The position numbers and the translations under genes are program-made. A stretch of 64,000 nt of DNA from positions 25,278,501 to 25,342,500 of the forward strand of contig NC_092580.1 in the NCBI RefSeq assembly GCF_037975245.1, given 5' to 3'. Of this stretch, positions 45,830 to 59,700 are shown one piece after another (the first letter of the stretch is position 1; every line of letters begins with the position of its first letter). The DNA comes from Apostichopus japonicus (Eukaryota; Echinodermata; Holothuroidea; Aspidochirotida; Stichopodidae). The notes under the pieces were generated by a model. That model ran no database searches and was not told where the DNA came from. It saw nothing but the letters and a program-made list of their open reading frames with translations.

Positions 45830-48800
45830 CCTAGGCCCCCTAGGTCTATTAGGCTTTCAGTGATAGCCACATTAGCATTGTACTGGTGTTCAGACAGCTT
45901 TTCCTAGGAAGGACCAGGGTAAGTTTGTTGATGGGTAAGTATAAAAGAGGAGCCGGCAATAGCATCACAACTTTTATAAGACTATAAAAATTGTATAAGG
46001 TTATGTTTTATTTATAAGGATATAAGATGTATAAGGTTATAAGAAGTATGTTTAGCTTTCTTTTGAACCTGTAATGTTTGACATCAAATGTACAAAGAAT
46101 TAAAATAAAATAACAAAATGGAGAGGAACTGAGGTGGCTATTAGGGGAGGAGGAGGCCACCCATCACTTGCATATAAAAACTTGTAATCTTCTTTTACAT
46201 TATTTTTTCCAAGTCATAAATCAATGAAATCTTCATGTCAGAAAAATTGAGATGGAAAAACGTGGGTTGTTTTGATATCTAGAAGTGGACACAGTTTTGA
46301 TGGTAGTCACCACTACAGTCTACAGTAACATACAGTAGGTCAATAAGCCTAGCTCTCAAGGCAGGCATCAAGAATATGGTCGAGTTGTTCGCCTCTTCTA
46401 ATTTGGCCGTTGTCATTGACGTCAAACTATATGACCAGAAAGTCCAACAGAGACTGACCCAAGATGAAGGATACCACATAAAAAACAAGTTCTTAAATAT
46501 TCTATGACATTACTAAACCTTGCAACGTCGTTCTTTCGACTAACAGGCAATGAGCGCTAAAGGCAAGACTAGCAGGATAAAGTGTAACCTGCAGAGACTA
46601 TTCGTGGCAAAGTAGCAAAAATGCAAGTTATATATTTGTTGTACCATGATTGATATTGATAATTGTAGAGACAGAGCAAAGATTTGAAATTAGGTATCAA
46701 AATTAAAACTTCCAGTATTGAGATACTGCGTCATTGATGCTCTTGTTCTAATATTGTATTTGTGCACTAGTAAAAGCCTCCAAAGTCAGTAATTACAAAA
46801 GTAGAATATGTTTAACTCTTACCCAGCTTTGGTTTATCGAACACTCGGAAATATCTTCTAAATCTGTTTCGTTGATCTGTTGTTATGGTGGTAATAAAAT
46901 ATTCAGTTTCGTTGGCACAACTTTTGTTAGTAAAGTCATTACTTGAATTTTTCGCATCACATGCAGTTGGGTAAATTGTAAAGGGATATCTGTTTACAGC
47001 AAGAATACTTTATCATACTTTGTGATCACTCATTTTAACGTCAATTTACGTTCACACTCTGATAGAATTTTATGTCAATATCAATTTTATACGAGCAACC
47101 AAATATACCCAGCGTTAAATTAGCTGAAACCGAGCGAACTACCAAATAGTATTGGTTACTGCAGAGGAATGAAGTTTGATGGAGACAACAATTATCTATA
47201 AATAAGTTCAAAGAATTGCTAAATTACACACCTGTCCTTTCTGCTTGGAAGCTGTCAAGATTGCAATGCACTCATCTGTTTTCATCTTAGAAAATAAGAC
47301 AATTGTCAAAAAAGTCCAATGTATTGGTTGTATTTGTAATATGCATGTAAAATATGTGCATTGTAATGAGTTTATTGCCAACTCTTTCGATATGACACTC
47401 ACTTGAGTACGTAAAGAAATTTTAGCGCAAGTGGAGATGGGAAAGTATACAAGAAGGGTTATTCACCTCAAACATGCTTTAATTTTATTCGTCAAAATCG
47501 CTAGTGTGACGATTGGCACCTTCTATAAAGAAAGTTCGATCAAATATAACAGTCAAAATGAATTTAATTGTGTACGTTCAAGTGGCATGTTTTGTTTCCA
47601 TGGTAGTTGCGAACGAAAGAAGTTTTCGTAATAAAAGGAATGTAACTTACCCATTTGTTCTGTACATTTAGAAGGAGAACTCGCAGAAACTTTTTTCGTA
47701 AATCCTGTAAAATGTTACAATGTGTATATTGTTCGACAATTAAATTATTTTACATATTCTTCGTACGTAATCAAATTCTTTATAATGAACGAAGTTTAAG
47801 CAGAACTGAAAGTACCTAATGATTTTCGTCGCAAACATTGCAAAAGTTCCCGGGGGCTTACTTGTGACATCCAAATAATAAACTTCATATTTATATGACC
47901 AATTGAAAACACTTATTGTGTTGTAAGATGAACTATGAACATATGAAAGCCGTGGGCGTTGGAAGATATGATACACTATGCAATTGTTAATGAGAGGATT
48001 AGATTTCTTTTAAATTTCCGAATGTGCAAGAGTAGCATCCAAAAATACAGATATTTACCGGTTTTTTTATCTTATTGATGGCTTGGTCTCTGAAAATCAC
48101 TTGGTTGTCCTGTACAATTAGAGATATATTACTTCGATTATGTAAGACATTTTGAGTATAAGTTGAGTGAGTCACTAAACAATGAGAATAAAGTAAGATA
48201 GGAAGCTTCTGTAATATATTGATTGAACTAAATTTGGCAATTCCTGATAGAGTAGAGTCATGATAATTTATATCTGTATGTGTAACTTAGTTTGATCCCC
48301 GTTCAAGTTCTTCACAAATAATTTGCTCGGAACAAGCACACATTACAATTCCACATATTTAATATATTATTGTATAAATGGCAAAGCAAGATAGAAGAAC
48401 TTACTGCTGCCTTTGTAAGTATTTTATCAAAGAGGCTGCGTAGTGTGTTTTTTTGTTGCACCGTCACCTTTTAAAAAAAGAAAGAAAATAAAACGTATTC
48501 AAATTTTTCCTGCTTACTGTAACAATGTATTATGAACGTATCCGATAGACGTTTCGATCATAACAGGATCACATGCAGACTACAAACTAAAACAGCTAAA
48601 TACCATGCAAGTTAATTAGAACATTAAACAATGTATAAAGTGGAAGTGAGTCAATGGGCAGTGACATCAAATGACAGGAAATAGTCCTCCCGATATTAAC
48701 ACGAAGAGACTAATTACTATATGACTGCTTTATGCACGTTGTGGTCACTAGCTATAGCTATTATATGATAGAGACGTTCACTGAAGTAATATCAATAACG

Positions 48801-50706
48801 TTCGAAACTACTTACGTCTCCTATAATCCCCTGAATTGCTTGTAGAAAGTACGGATGGTGAATCTATGGAAAGGGTTAGAATGTGATCCAAGATTTTGCA
48901 TACCTCTGAAAAATTGTTATAAAATGTACTTTATATCGTTTGTCTGGAACACCAACTCATGCGAGTTCATACAGTGAATTATAATCATTTTGAAGAACCT
49001 TCAAACATAACCTAATATAATATTGTAAAATACCAATTAAATAAATTCAAGAACGAATTAAAATCATGGATTAAAAGCAATCACTTGATCTCGATTACTT
49101 AATCACTTTACAATGTTGAATGAATAAATGCAGCGATTAAATAATAATTGGTAAATTGCTAACATATGTTGCTGTTTTATATGAAAATTGATATTTCAAT
49201 CGCTACATTGAAGTAATCAACACAACTGGTCAAAGTTACATTTAGATATCATAGAGGTAAACTAACATCAAATCTTACAGAATGCACTATATTATCAATA
49301 TAACAAATCTACTGTCCATAAATTGATCCAAATCGAATGCTATCAATATGGGCTGTCCATTATTTTAATACCTAAAACAGTTTAATTTGCATTTTAATGC
49401 CGGTGAAGATTTAGGCCTTTGCTCTCATTCTCAGAGAGGAGTAAGAGTCCAGCATATTTGAGTTGAAGTACAAGTTCCATTCAACACAATGTGGACTTTA
49501 CTACAATTATGACAACACTTTAATTTTTACTTTGATGTGTTCACTTTCTCTAATACCTTTTCTTTGCCAACTCCTAGGAAACCAATTTGACGAAACACTT
49601 CATCAACGTTCATCTGTAAAATAATTAATACAAGAACGTGTTATATAAATGAACGTCGACGTCTTGGATTATAAAAGAAGAACACGAAAGATACCTGACA
49701 ATAACAATGTCAATGCAATAATCGGACAAAACAATGACAAACCATACACGACATTGAAAATAAACAAAATGAAAACTTACAAGATTTTTCAATATAAACT
49801 GGATAACTGTATCAGCTATTTCTACCCCTGGATACTGAAAGCAGAAAAATATGATACACTGTTCCTGTATTTCTGATATCAAAATGCTGCATTTACTGTT
49901 GCATTAAATAAGACAAAATCATTAAATGCAAGATTAGCAAATTATTGATATAGTAAAAAGACATTTCGTTAAAATAAACAATTATTTTGTACAGGTACTT
50001 GGCAAGCCGCCGATTTGAAGAATTAGTTTCATTTGCCAGTCTGCAATATTGAAGAAGTCATTCTACCAAATTTTTGATACGGTTATGGAGTGCATAGTGA
50101 CAACGCTTTACAGCAAATTTGGTGCACAGTTTTCCGCCTGATGTTTAGTAGACACAGTGCCTTGAATGAACAAGAATCAAAATCTTGAAATCGTATTACC
50201 GAATGATAGAAAAATTAAATAGCTTACTTTCGACTTGCTAACTTCTTTCAGTGTTGCCAAAATGCCCTTGGCAGTGATCTGTTCACATGGATAAAGATGA
50301 AGTTAGTTATCAGATTATACAGTCATATTTAATTATGGAAAGGAAAACCTAGTAAACATAATAACAACGATGGTAGTTGGCAGTACAGAGCGGATTGTCA
50401 CAAAGATCCGAAATTGACATTTATTGTGAATGTCATATTTCCTTAGTATCGAAATTAAGTTGACCCTATTTTACTTTGATCGGAACTTCACTACTTAAAA
50501 GTATTCGCTGTCCGCATCAGAAAACACATTCAAAATGGAGCTTAATCAATTGTCATTATACAGTCATAAGAATGTATTGGATCCGATTTATGAAATCAGA
50601 ACTCAGTAGCAACTTGCTATATGAAAAGTTGTACCACAGGGATAATACCAACCTTCTTCTCATCGAGGAGGAACTTTGTACCTGCAACGAACTCTTCTAC
50701 AGTTAT
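43564..50706 (-). CDS. Array exons 30-41 (3' end)
   Basis: 50706-50653 ITVEEFVAGTKFLLDEKK; 50278-50228 ITAKGILATLKEVSKSK (51 nt); 49834-49781 YPGVEIADTVIQFILKNL; 49613-49557 MNVDEVFRQIGFLGVGKEK (57 nt); 48863-48816 IHHPYFLQAIQGIIGD (48 nt); 48467-48405 starts VTVQQKNTLRSLFDK (63 nt); 48109-48059 DNQVIFRDQAINKIKKP (51 nt); 47704-47651 DLRKKFLRVLLLNVQNKW; 47285-47232 MKTDECIAILTASKQKGQ; 46876-46823 INETDLEDISECSINQSW; 43845-43792 MSESTYKKSLTSIKKKGK; 43620-43564 ITKDEYADALKICAGKNT plus TAA. Less uniform in length than the 5' part but still strictly phase 0-0. The 48863 and 48467 exons are the least certain. Confidence 0.78.
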
Positions 50707-53700
50707 CTGCGTAATAAAATTCAAAGTAGGACGTTTCAATAACTGTTTTAGTGATGTGAAAAGTAAATATATATTGAAAGGAAGACTATTTGAAAGCATC
50801 GGCATATAATACATTTTATTATCATTGTAATACGAAATATTTATTGACGCTTTTATGTTTGTTTTAATTTGGTTATAACAACATAGCCTATCGATGTTTA
50901 CTAGATTATTACTAGTATGTGTTACTACAAGTAGCAATGACAGCAACAGAATTTAATGTTAATTTTAACTGAAGTAATAACGTTTGAACAAGCTTCATAA
51001 AGCAAAGCAAAACATGGTTATCATTTTATGATTAACAAATTCTGCCTTCAAATGTGACCAATTCAGACGAGACCAAAGTTATACACAGAGGCAAACATCT
51101 CTTACTTCATGTCAATATTTGTTCACCAAATAAAATAAAGAGAGTGCCCAATATATTTTAAATCACTTATTTGGTACTAACTTGATGCAGTGAAAATATT
51201 TCTGCCAGAAGTGAGAGAGATGTTTCGGGGGGCAGCTGCATAAAAACAAAGAACAAAAGATGATTTTATGTGGCAAAGAAATGTAAAGTTTGAGACCACG
51301 ATGGGTTCCCTGAAATGCCCAAGCTTGAACACCATTATAGGAAATGTTGGGCTGCATTTAATATAAAGAACCTGATGTAAAAATAAATAACTTCAAGAAG
51401 CCATTTTTTAACATGTTGGATTAAATATAAATTTAAGTGCAATGCCCTGAAAGTTTACAGTAGTTCGAAAGTTGAGTTCTCACTTATTTAAAAGTAAAAA
51501 TCATACTTGAATGAAATATAATTGATCTGAGATGAATGTCTCTTACTTTCTTCACAGCGAGTCTGATCGCCTTTGTTCTGTCAGAAATAGTAAACTGTAG
51601 GCCAAAATCAAATCAACAGTAATATATTTGTGTTAATGAAGGAGAAATCATAGGAGTCGCGAGAATAACGGAAAGCTCATAATTGGTTTGGATTTCAAAT
51701 AAGATACAAATGTGTAGATTTCAACGCCAATTTACTTCAATTCAAAAAAGAGAATTCAAAACTGAAATTTATCCTTTACTGACCAAATCACTCTCTTCAC
51801 ATCCAGCGAGAAACTTCGTAACGGCAATCAATTGCTATAAATGCAGAAATGAAAACACGGTTGGATGTGATTTTAATTTTAATGGGGAGATTTAATAACT
51901 TTCAATTGTGTAGCAGTATCCACTATATGACAGACTTAATCAACTTGAAGAACAAGTTTTGACAAGCGATGTCAACTATTGCCAAATCCTGGTGAAGTTT
52001 AAGTCACTCCTTTATACAAACCTCTTCTGCAATGTCTTCTTTGTCGATATATTCTTCCATATAATTTGAGGGCGATTCCTATGAAAGTTATAAAGTACAG
52101 GCGAAATATGAATTAGTTTTTCATCAAGTAAATAGTTTCAGTTTCACATATTTTATGTTAAACATAAAATGTTGCAATTGTTTTCTGCCTCAATGAGATT
52201 AATCGATCACCTTACAATTTAAACATCAGTATCAGTACATAAGATAACATACGTTGGACAGCAACGGGTTCACAGACCATATGTTAACAAAGAGACGGGC
52301 TGTAATCGACGTAAATCTTGTAGGTATTATAATGATTAAAATAACATCTACGCCATCCTAAGTAGGCAACATTTTTATGTGAACTATTTGTATGATCAGT
52401 CAGTCGGACGTCAGTATAAAATATAACTTACCTTGTACTTTTTGTGGAATTTCTTTAAAACCTCCTGAAACTTGTCGTTTGTACCCTATTAGAAAAGAAA
52501 GGCCGACACAGTGAAGATTAGTTCCATCTACGTATCTACTATTAATTAAATGTACTTTGGAATAGCGATATGTCTAATATTGAACATTCGCCAGAACCAT
52601 GTGACCTACGCTATATATGTTCATGAAGTACTTGATTGAATATTTTTCTTCAAACTGTTCCTAGAACATAGTTATGCCAATAAGTGAAAAGGTAGTGCTG
52701 ACTTATGGCAATTAACTTACCTTGTCTGAAGTTATCTCGGTACAAAGTGCTTTGAATGCCTCTCTAAAGTCGATCTATTATGGAAGAGAATCGTTATAGT
52801 TGATAGGTGCAGAAGAAGGAAAAACAACAAACACACACCTAAAATACAATGTCATGCAATGGAAATCATTGTTCTTAACATGAGATTCGTTGCCATAATA
52901 TCCTGGGTAGTAATGAAAACATAACGATAAAACATACTAACCTTCTTCTTTTCTTCCTGTTGTTCAATTTGCTTTGAATATATTTCATTCGATATCTAAA
53001 TAAACAAAGCAATGAAATGGTTAAGCTTTCTTGCCCTCTGCCCATTCATATGGCAATTGCCAATATGTGAAAACACCGGTGTATGTAATTAGTTTAATAA
53101 GCTAATTAGCTTAACACAGTAAATATTATTTGACAGTTTATATCAGATTAAGAACAGTACATAACTCACCAGCTTTGCATCCACACACTTCTTAAGTTCC
53201 GTGTTGTATTCAGTAATATCGAGCTGAATGGAATCACGGAAATGTAATAAATTCTCGATAAATGCGAATTAGATCATACCATTGTGTGCCGAATATTAGT
53301 TCTTCATATAGGGGTGCAACAAATTGAACGGTTTTATATATATTTGGGTTTGCACTGTTTACACCTCAGATGATATGTAAACAATTGTTCCTGGATTAAG
53401 TTTGCAGAATAATACTGCACGACTTTGCTCTATTGTAAAGTGTTAGTCTGTACTCTGTTTAGTCCAAATAAATCGCTTTGTAAACTTTATGACTCCCTTG
53501 AACGTATAAGTGCTTATAATAGATTTCAGGAAGAGTAACTCTGAACTCAATGAACATTCAGTGTCGTAAAACTTGTTTCAATATTTAAATATCTCGAACA
53601 TTGGATAAGCAACTAGCTTGGTATTTTGATTATGGAGTACAATTTGGAGTACAAATATGTAATATTGATATACATATCTTCACTATATTTTGTTAGTCTG

Positions 53701-56700
53701 TGGTTGATTCCATTTTGTTGTCTGTTGGGGTGGACATGTGGGCAGTGCATGGTATGAAAAGTATTGAGACTGAGTTATTCAACAAGTTAGAAGTGTATCA
53801 ATCTAGACGTATTTAAGAGAATACCAGCCTACGGTAGACCAATTATATCAAGGAATTGATTTAATTATTTTCTACGAGTCAATACATATATGGACAACTG
53901 ATATGGATCATGATCAAGTAAAAATCCCTCGCAGTGGATGAATGATACTACTGGCTGCAACAAACCGTTATAAATCATCTTTATACAGCGGTGTAGTAAG
54001 AACATTAATAATTCCGATTAATTATTCGATTTTCGGTATTTAATTTCTACAAAAAAAAATCAATGAGTTGCCTTTTTCCTTTTGTATCATAGCCAGTTTG
54101 ATTTTGCTTACTCATAATTTTGATACATACACCTCGATTTTTATTGCGCGCATGTAAAAAACCTTAAACATTACGCTTAAAACATTTATGAGTTATTCTG
54201 AACCTGCAAGAAAGTATGATTACGTCACAACGCAGCTTTAATACCCGCCCATATCACCGTTAAAGAAAACACTATAGCAACTCCATACCTTTGCTTTTTG
54301 TAACAAGTCCTCCAAAAATTTACAAAGTGCTTCTTCAGTCATCTACAAGAATGTTCATAAACAAACAGTGGTTACTAAATGAAAGATGATATACGAATAT
54401 AAAAATATAATTTTTAAGTACATGAAAACATTCCTCATTTTGAATAAAACCATATTCAGCGTGAAGTATTTAATAAACCCAATCAGGTGGATTTAACGAG
54501 TACCTGTTTAGGGTATTATACAAATACTGACGGAAGTATACCGTAAATTACCAGGCCCATTAGGTACACCATCAAGTCGATAACCGGGCTTTCACAAAAG
54601 CGGGGTGGGTTCAGGGATGCTTGATTTACCATTATCACTGTTTTACAGGGGAAATTATCCAATCCACCAATGTAACCGAATAACCCAAAATAAAAGCTTT
54701 TCTGAGGTTTTTAGGTTAAACTGATGGCCATCCCATAGTTTACTTGAAGCATACAGATGAAAATAATAATATACTACGCATATCATATATCGTATACGAT
54801 GAACGATTGTGTAAAACTGAGCATACTTTGAGCGACCAATTTAAGTAACGCTCTCTAAAAATCGGCCCTGCTCTCTACTGCAATTACCAGATTATGTGAA
54901 ACAATTGCGGACATGCCATTTCTGCTACTAAAGTTTCACAAATGTGAAACGAAAGTTGTTAGTTTTCGACATTTTAATGGTGTAATCGTGGAAAATTGCA
55001 CTATATCAAGAATTGTTAGCGTATTTTCTTTTCTTTCATGATACCCTTTCAGTGTATTGTGTTCCGATCCTTACTAAGTGTAAACGCGGTTAGTCGATCT
55101 AAGGTTTGGTATTGCTGCAACATGGCTTCTTCCAACGAAGCTGGTCATGTGACCACTTGACCAATACTTTACTATACAAACATAGAACATTCAATAAATA
55201 AAAACACATCACGGCTTCGGATATTGGTTGAAAAAATGTAACATGATCAAGAATTCAAGATCACGTTGTCACAGTTTCTACAAACTGTAATATATCAGGT
55301 TCTGAAGTATTTTGCAATATTTGAAAATGGTACCATTTTAGAGTTCATGCTGTCATAGATCCATGATAATTAATAACGTGCCTGCTACTCACCAAATTTT
55401 CCTTTCGACAGCCGTGAAGTTTCCCAATTGAATCTTGCAAATCCAACTATACAAGGTTTCAGGAAAAGAATCGAAATTGTAGCAGAATTGCTCTATATAA
55501 TGCAAACTAAATTTTCAATGTAGAGAAGCACGCAAAGAATCATATGAAATAATAAAAAACAAAGTGTGTATCGAATAGGACAGCACAGCAAACAAATCAC
55601 TGTGACAATTTAAGTGCAAACCAAGATTTCATTATTAGTAATATTTATGTGGCAACATTAGTAAACAATTTCCAATCAGATGGTCATGTTAAATGACGTT
55701 TTCACCTACGACTTGACAGAATATCAGAGCTTGCTTCAAGAAACTGGTTGCGTTTGACTACTGCATTCCAAATAATTATATATATTTTTCAATAGAGCAA
55801 TCCATAGTGTGAAAGCAAATCAATTTGTGCCTCTTACAACATCAATTAATAGATAAGTCACTTGGTCACGTTAGCAGTAATGAAAAAAAAATGAATATTC
55901 CCTAATACACAAGAAGGCTATAGGCTAGGTTGGTTGGCATGAAACTATGAAATCGTGTACGGTATATGTTAATGTTTGCAAAATAACATGTTTTAGCAAA
56001 TTTCCATTTGCTAATAACAGTAGTTTATAAACTTTATATTCACGTGTATATATTTATATGAAGTTAGTAGAGGGGATAAAATAGGAAGAGAAATTATTGG
56101 AGGGCAGAAAACTTGGAACCAATATATAAATTCGAGCTTATTAGCTGAATGGTAGAAAGAAATTCAAATGTATCCTGTCTTCATCTGATACTATTATTTT
56201 CTTTCTCACTAAAACTAAAGTAATTAATCAATAAGGTTTATCCTGAATAGAAAAATACTTACAATTTCGTTCTTTTCTTCATTGTTCAATTCTTGAACGA
56301 AGTCGTTGATAGAAATCTTGATGGAAAAGTGAGTGAACAAAAAAGGCACGGATAAGAAGAATAGATTATCATATTTATTGCATTGTTAGTTTATTATTTT
56401 CATTAAAATACGTAATTATTTTATATTTAGGCAATGTATCTCACTTTACCGACACAATTATTGATGAATTAAAACCGACAAACCTTTCCGTTCTTTAACA
56501 AATCAAACAGTTCATTCCAATAATCGTTGACGTTGATCTGAAAGAGAGAGATAGAAATACACAAGAAGAGTTTTAACGAAAAGTTGAAGTAGAAACCAAT
56601 CAGCAGAGAAACCAATCAGCTTAACAATACACACGTAGAAATTTTAAATAGTGACAAACAACTCCTGTGAAACAATGATATGAACTACTTTTCATTGTCA

Positions 56701-59700
56701 CAGAGGATAACTCTTCATCTTTTCGGCAGACATTAATTGTTATTATTTTTAATCAGTGTTGCTGTCATGAATGACACAGGGGTTGTGATTTAGGAGCGAT
56801 GAAACTACAAAGGTTCCAACATAAGTCATAAAAACACACGATATTCCCCCCGGCGCTCCTGGCGCTCAATTGACATCGAATATGCTTTAACATACCTTCT
56901 GTTTCTGCAGAAAGGCATGGTAGACCTCCATCAGAACTTCTCGTGATATCTGAAGAAATAAATTACGCATTATGAGCAAATCTTAACATTACGATTTATT
57001 TTTAGGAAATATTAATACACATTTTGTTCCTTCGTGTGTGTCCACAGTGTTCGTCAAAATTTTATATGCAAAGGGCAAATGACTATCACATATGAACAAT
57101 TCTGAATATAGCTTATGGATATTTTGCTGTACACTGAAAATAGCTTTAAACTTCACAATGAATATCACAGTTTGTAACGTGGTATGAAATACTATATTGG
57201 AATCGACCAATTTGGATATGAGTAACCTATAAGTAAAATAAGCGACATACGTCACACATGACAAAGAACACATCATTTAAATTTGGAATGGTTAGCTCAT
57301 ATTGCTCAATTGCCTAATTGCAGCACAACAACTTACTTTTTTGTCCACAAACTTGGTCTGTAGTTGCCCAAAGACAGTGCTTTGATCAATCTGTTTGTGC
57401 AAAGGACATGATTAGTGCAAAACCTGAGTCAAATATAGTTTATAAGAAATGTTTATAAAATGGAGCGAATACAGTCGAAAAGGTTGAGAAATTGAACGAA
57501 ACATAAAGGAAGTGAGTAATATTAAAGTAGATTCGGGATTCGAGACTCTTTGAAAGCTATTTCTATTACACACCATTCCTTAAATTTCCTATGTCGAATA
57601 TGACGCAGCTATACATATGTTCATTAGCATGTCGAACTAAAAATGACTGTTGCATGCACCTGACTTTTGAATTTCAAAAACTGTCGGACAATTTAAAAAC
57701 ATGGATTATCGTTTGTAATAAAATATTTTGAAAACCCTTATTATAATTTATACATTTATCTTAAGTCATTTTCCCAACACTGATACAGCGTTTGAGAAAC
57801 TACAGAAATGTCGTCGATATTCAATTATTTTTTTACACATATTAGGAAAAAATAATCTGAGATGATACTCACCAAGTCTTTCAGGAAACAGTTTTGTAGT
57901 TCGGCGATGAAGCCTTGGATATCCACCTGCAAAAGTTCAGGGAAACAAACAGTAAATATATAATAGTAAAACAAAATATTTGCAAATGTTGCGTTAAAGT
58001 CAGATACACATGGAAAGACTTTTGATATATTGCTAATGGATACATAACTGTGGGTTCCGGATAGCAAACTCTGTGACCGTAATACTAAGGGATATATGTG
58101 TTGTATTACAAACATTATGTATGGGTTGGGTGTTAGCTCAGTGGTTAACACCGGTGCCTTTCAATCATAAGGTCCCGGTTTCTAGCCACTCCAAGATTAA
58201 TGTATGTCGTCCAGTTACAGAGTTGTTGAAAATTGACAATTCATAATTATGGACGTAAATTATGTATCTAATAGACTGACTTCGGTCAGCTTGCGAGTTC
58301 CTGCTTGCAGGAGGATCTTAAATACATACATCCACCCATACATACATACACACAATTAAGGTTAGATGTTTACGTAAATAGCTATGTTCGTTTGTCTCTC
58401 ATCACTGAAAGGAAGGCAGGTTATTAGGGTGATGCATAAACTCGGCAGAGATCTTTATTTCTAAATATAAACACTCAAGCCTAAAAGTAGCAAATGGACC
58501 CATGTTCAGATGACTATAAACATCTAAAGATTTAATTGAATATCCAAGATTTATTTTATCATTAAATTATTTGTTTTTACTGAATCATTTTGCTATCACA
58601 ATAACCATGAAAATTCCATAATCACTTCCAAAAGTTTCCTTTGCATTAACAAACATATAATAAAAGTATATTATTGTCACTTTATTTGATGACACAAAAT
58701 ATATTCAAATTTAGCAGTAGTAGCAGTCTGTCACATGATCTAAAATAAGCAAACAACAGTTTGACGAACGCAAACGTATATACATAAAATAATCATACCA
58801 GTCCCTGTCCTTTTGAAAACAACGAAAGGGGTACACATTTGGTCAGATTACGATCATAATGACTTTTCACAAGTGAATGGCTACCTTTAATTACATTTTA
58901 TTAGTATAACGAGAAACGTACTCATTACCTTACTACTGGTAAGGAGCTGGTTAAGCTTTTCACAAAAAAAGGCTGGAGATATCTGCAAAAGTTCGGACAA
59001 TAGTTTTCTTTGTAAGGCACTTTGATGAAATGTAACAAAAATTAAACGGTAATTTTAATTGATGACATGTTTACATTACTGTTATAATTTAAAAAAAAAA
59101 AATTTATTGTTTGATGCGTTTGTAAGATAAAATAACCAAGGTGGTAAGTAGTCAGGTAACACTAAAACTGAAATATGAGTTCCTTTAGTCATGCCCTATG
59201 GATTTACAAATTTCCAATGCATGATTTACGCCTTTAAACGTGGAACACTAATTGAATTTACTTACGGACTTGTGATGTAGACAATTTTCCAATTCTGTGA
59301 AGTAGCAATGGATATCAATCTGTGGAAATTAACACAGAACATGTTAACATTACTTTCAAGTATTAGACAAATGAATAACATTAAAAACATGATAAAATTT
59401 TAAACATTTGTATGAGAGGTTAACCTCTTACCTTTTTTGTTTCCAAGAGTGAGTCGATTTGTGCTACGAAAGTCTTTTCAGGTATCTGTGTGGACATGTA
59501 TATTTAGCTTTGGATAAATCATTGTGTTTTGCATTCATTTCAAACTTTTCATTTGATCAATAGATCTAAAACGGCATAATTATGTTTCTTTGGTCTTACT
59601 TTACGCTGCCTTTTTCAGCCCTCTCCCACCCACAAAAATGGTTAATAGGAACAGACGTAAAAATGAGTTCTAGAGCAAAGGAACAATCTACTTATCAGAA

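Noticed and set aside
48545-48600. GACGTTTCGATCATAACAGGATC as another copy of the outermost inverted-repeat element
   Set aside because: Only about 20 bp resemble its terminus and no partner end was found.
58798-58840. A possible further array exon (CFQKD-like end before GTAT)
   Set aside because: The donor side resembles the Cys13 class, but no acceptor or 54-nt frame can be completed upstream; at most a fragment.
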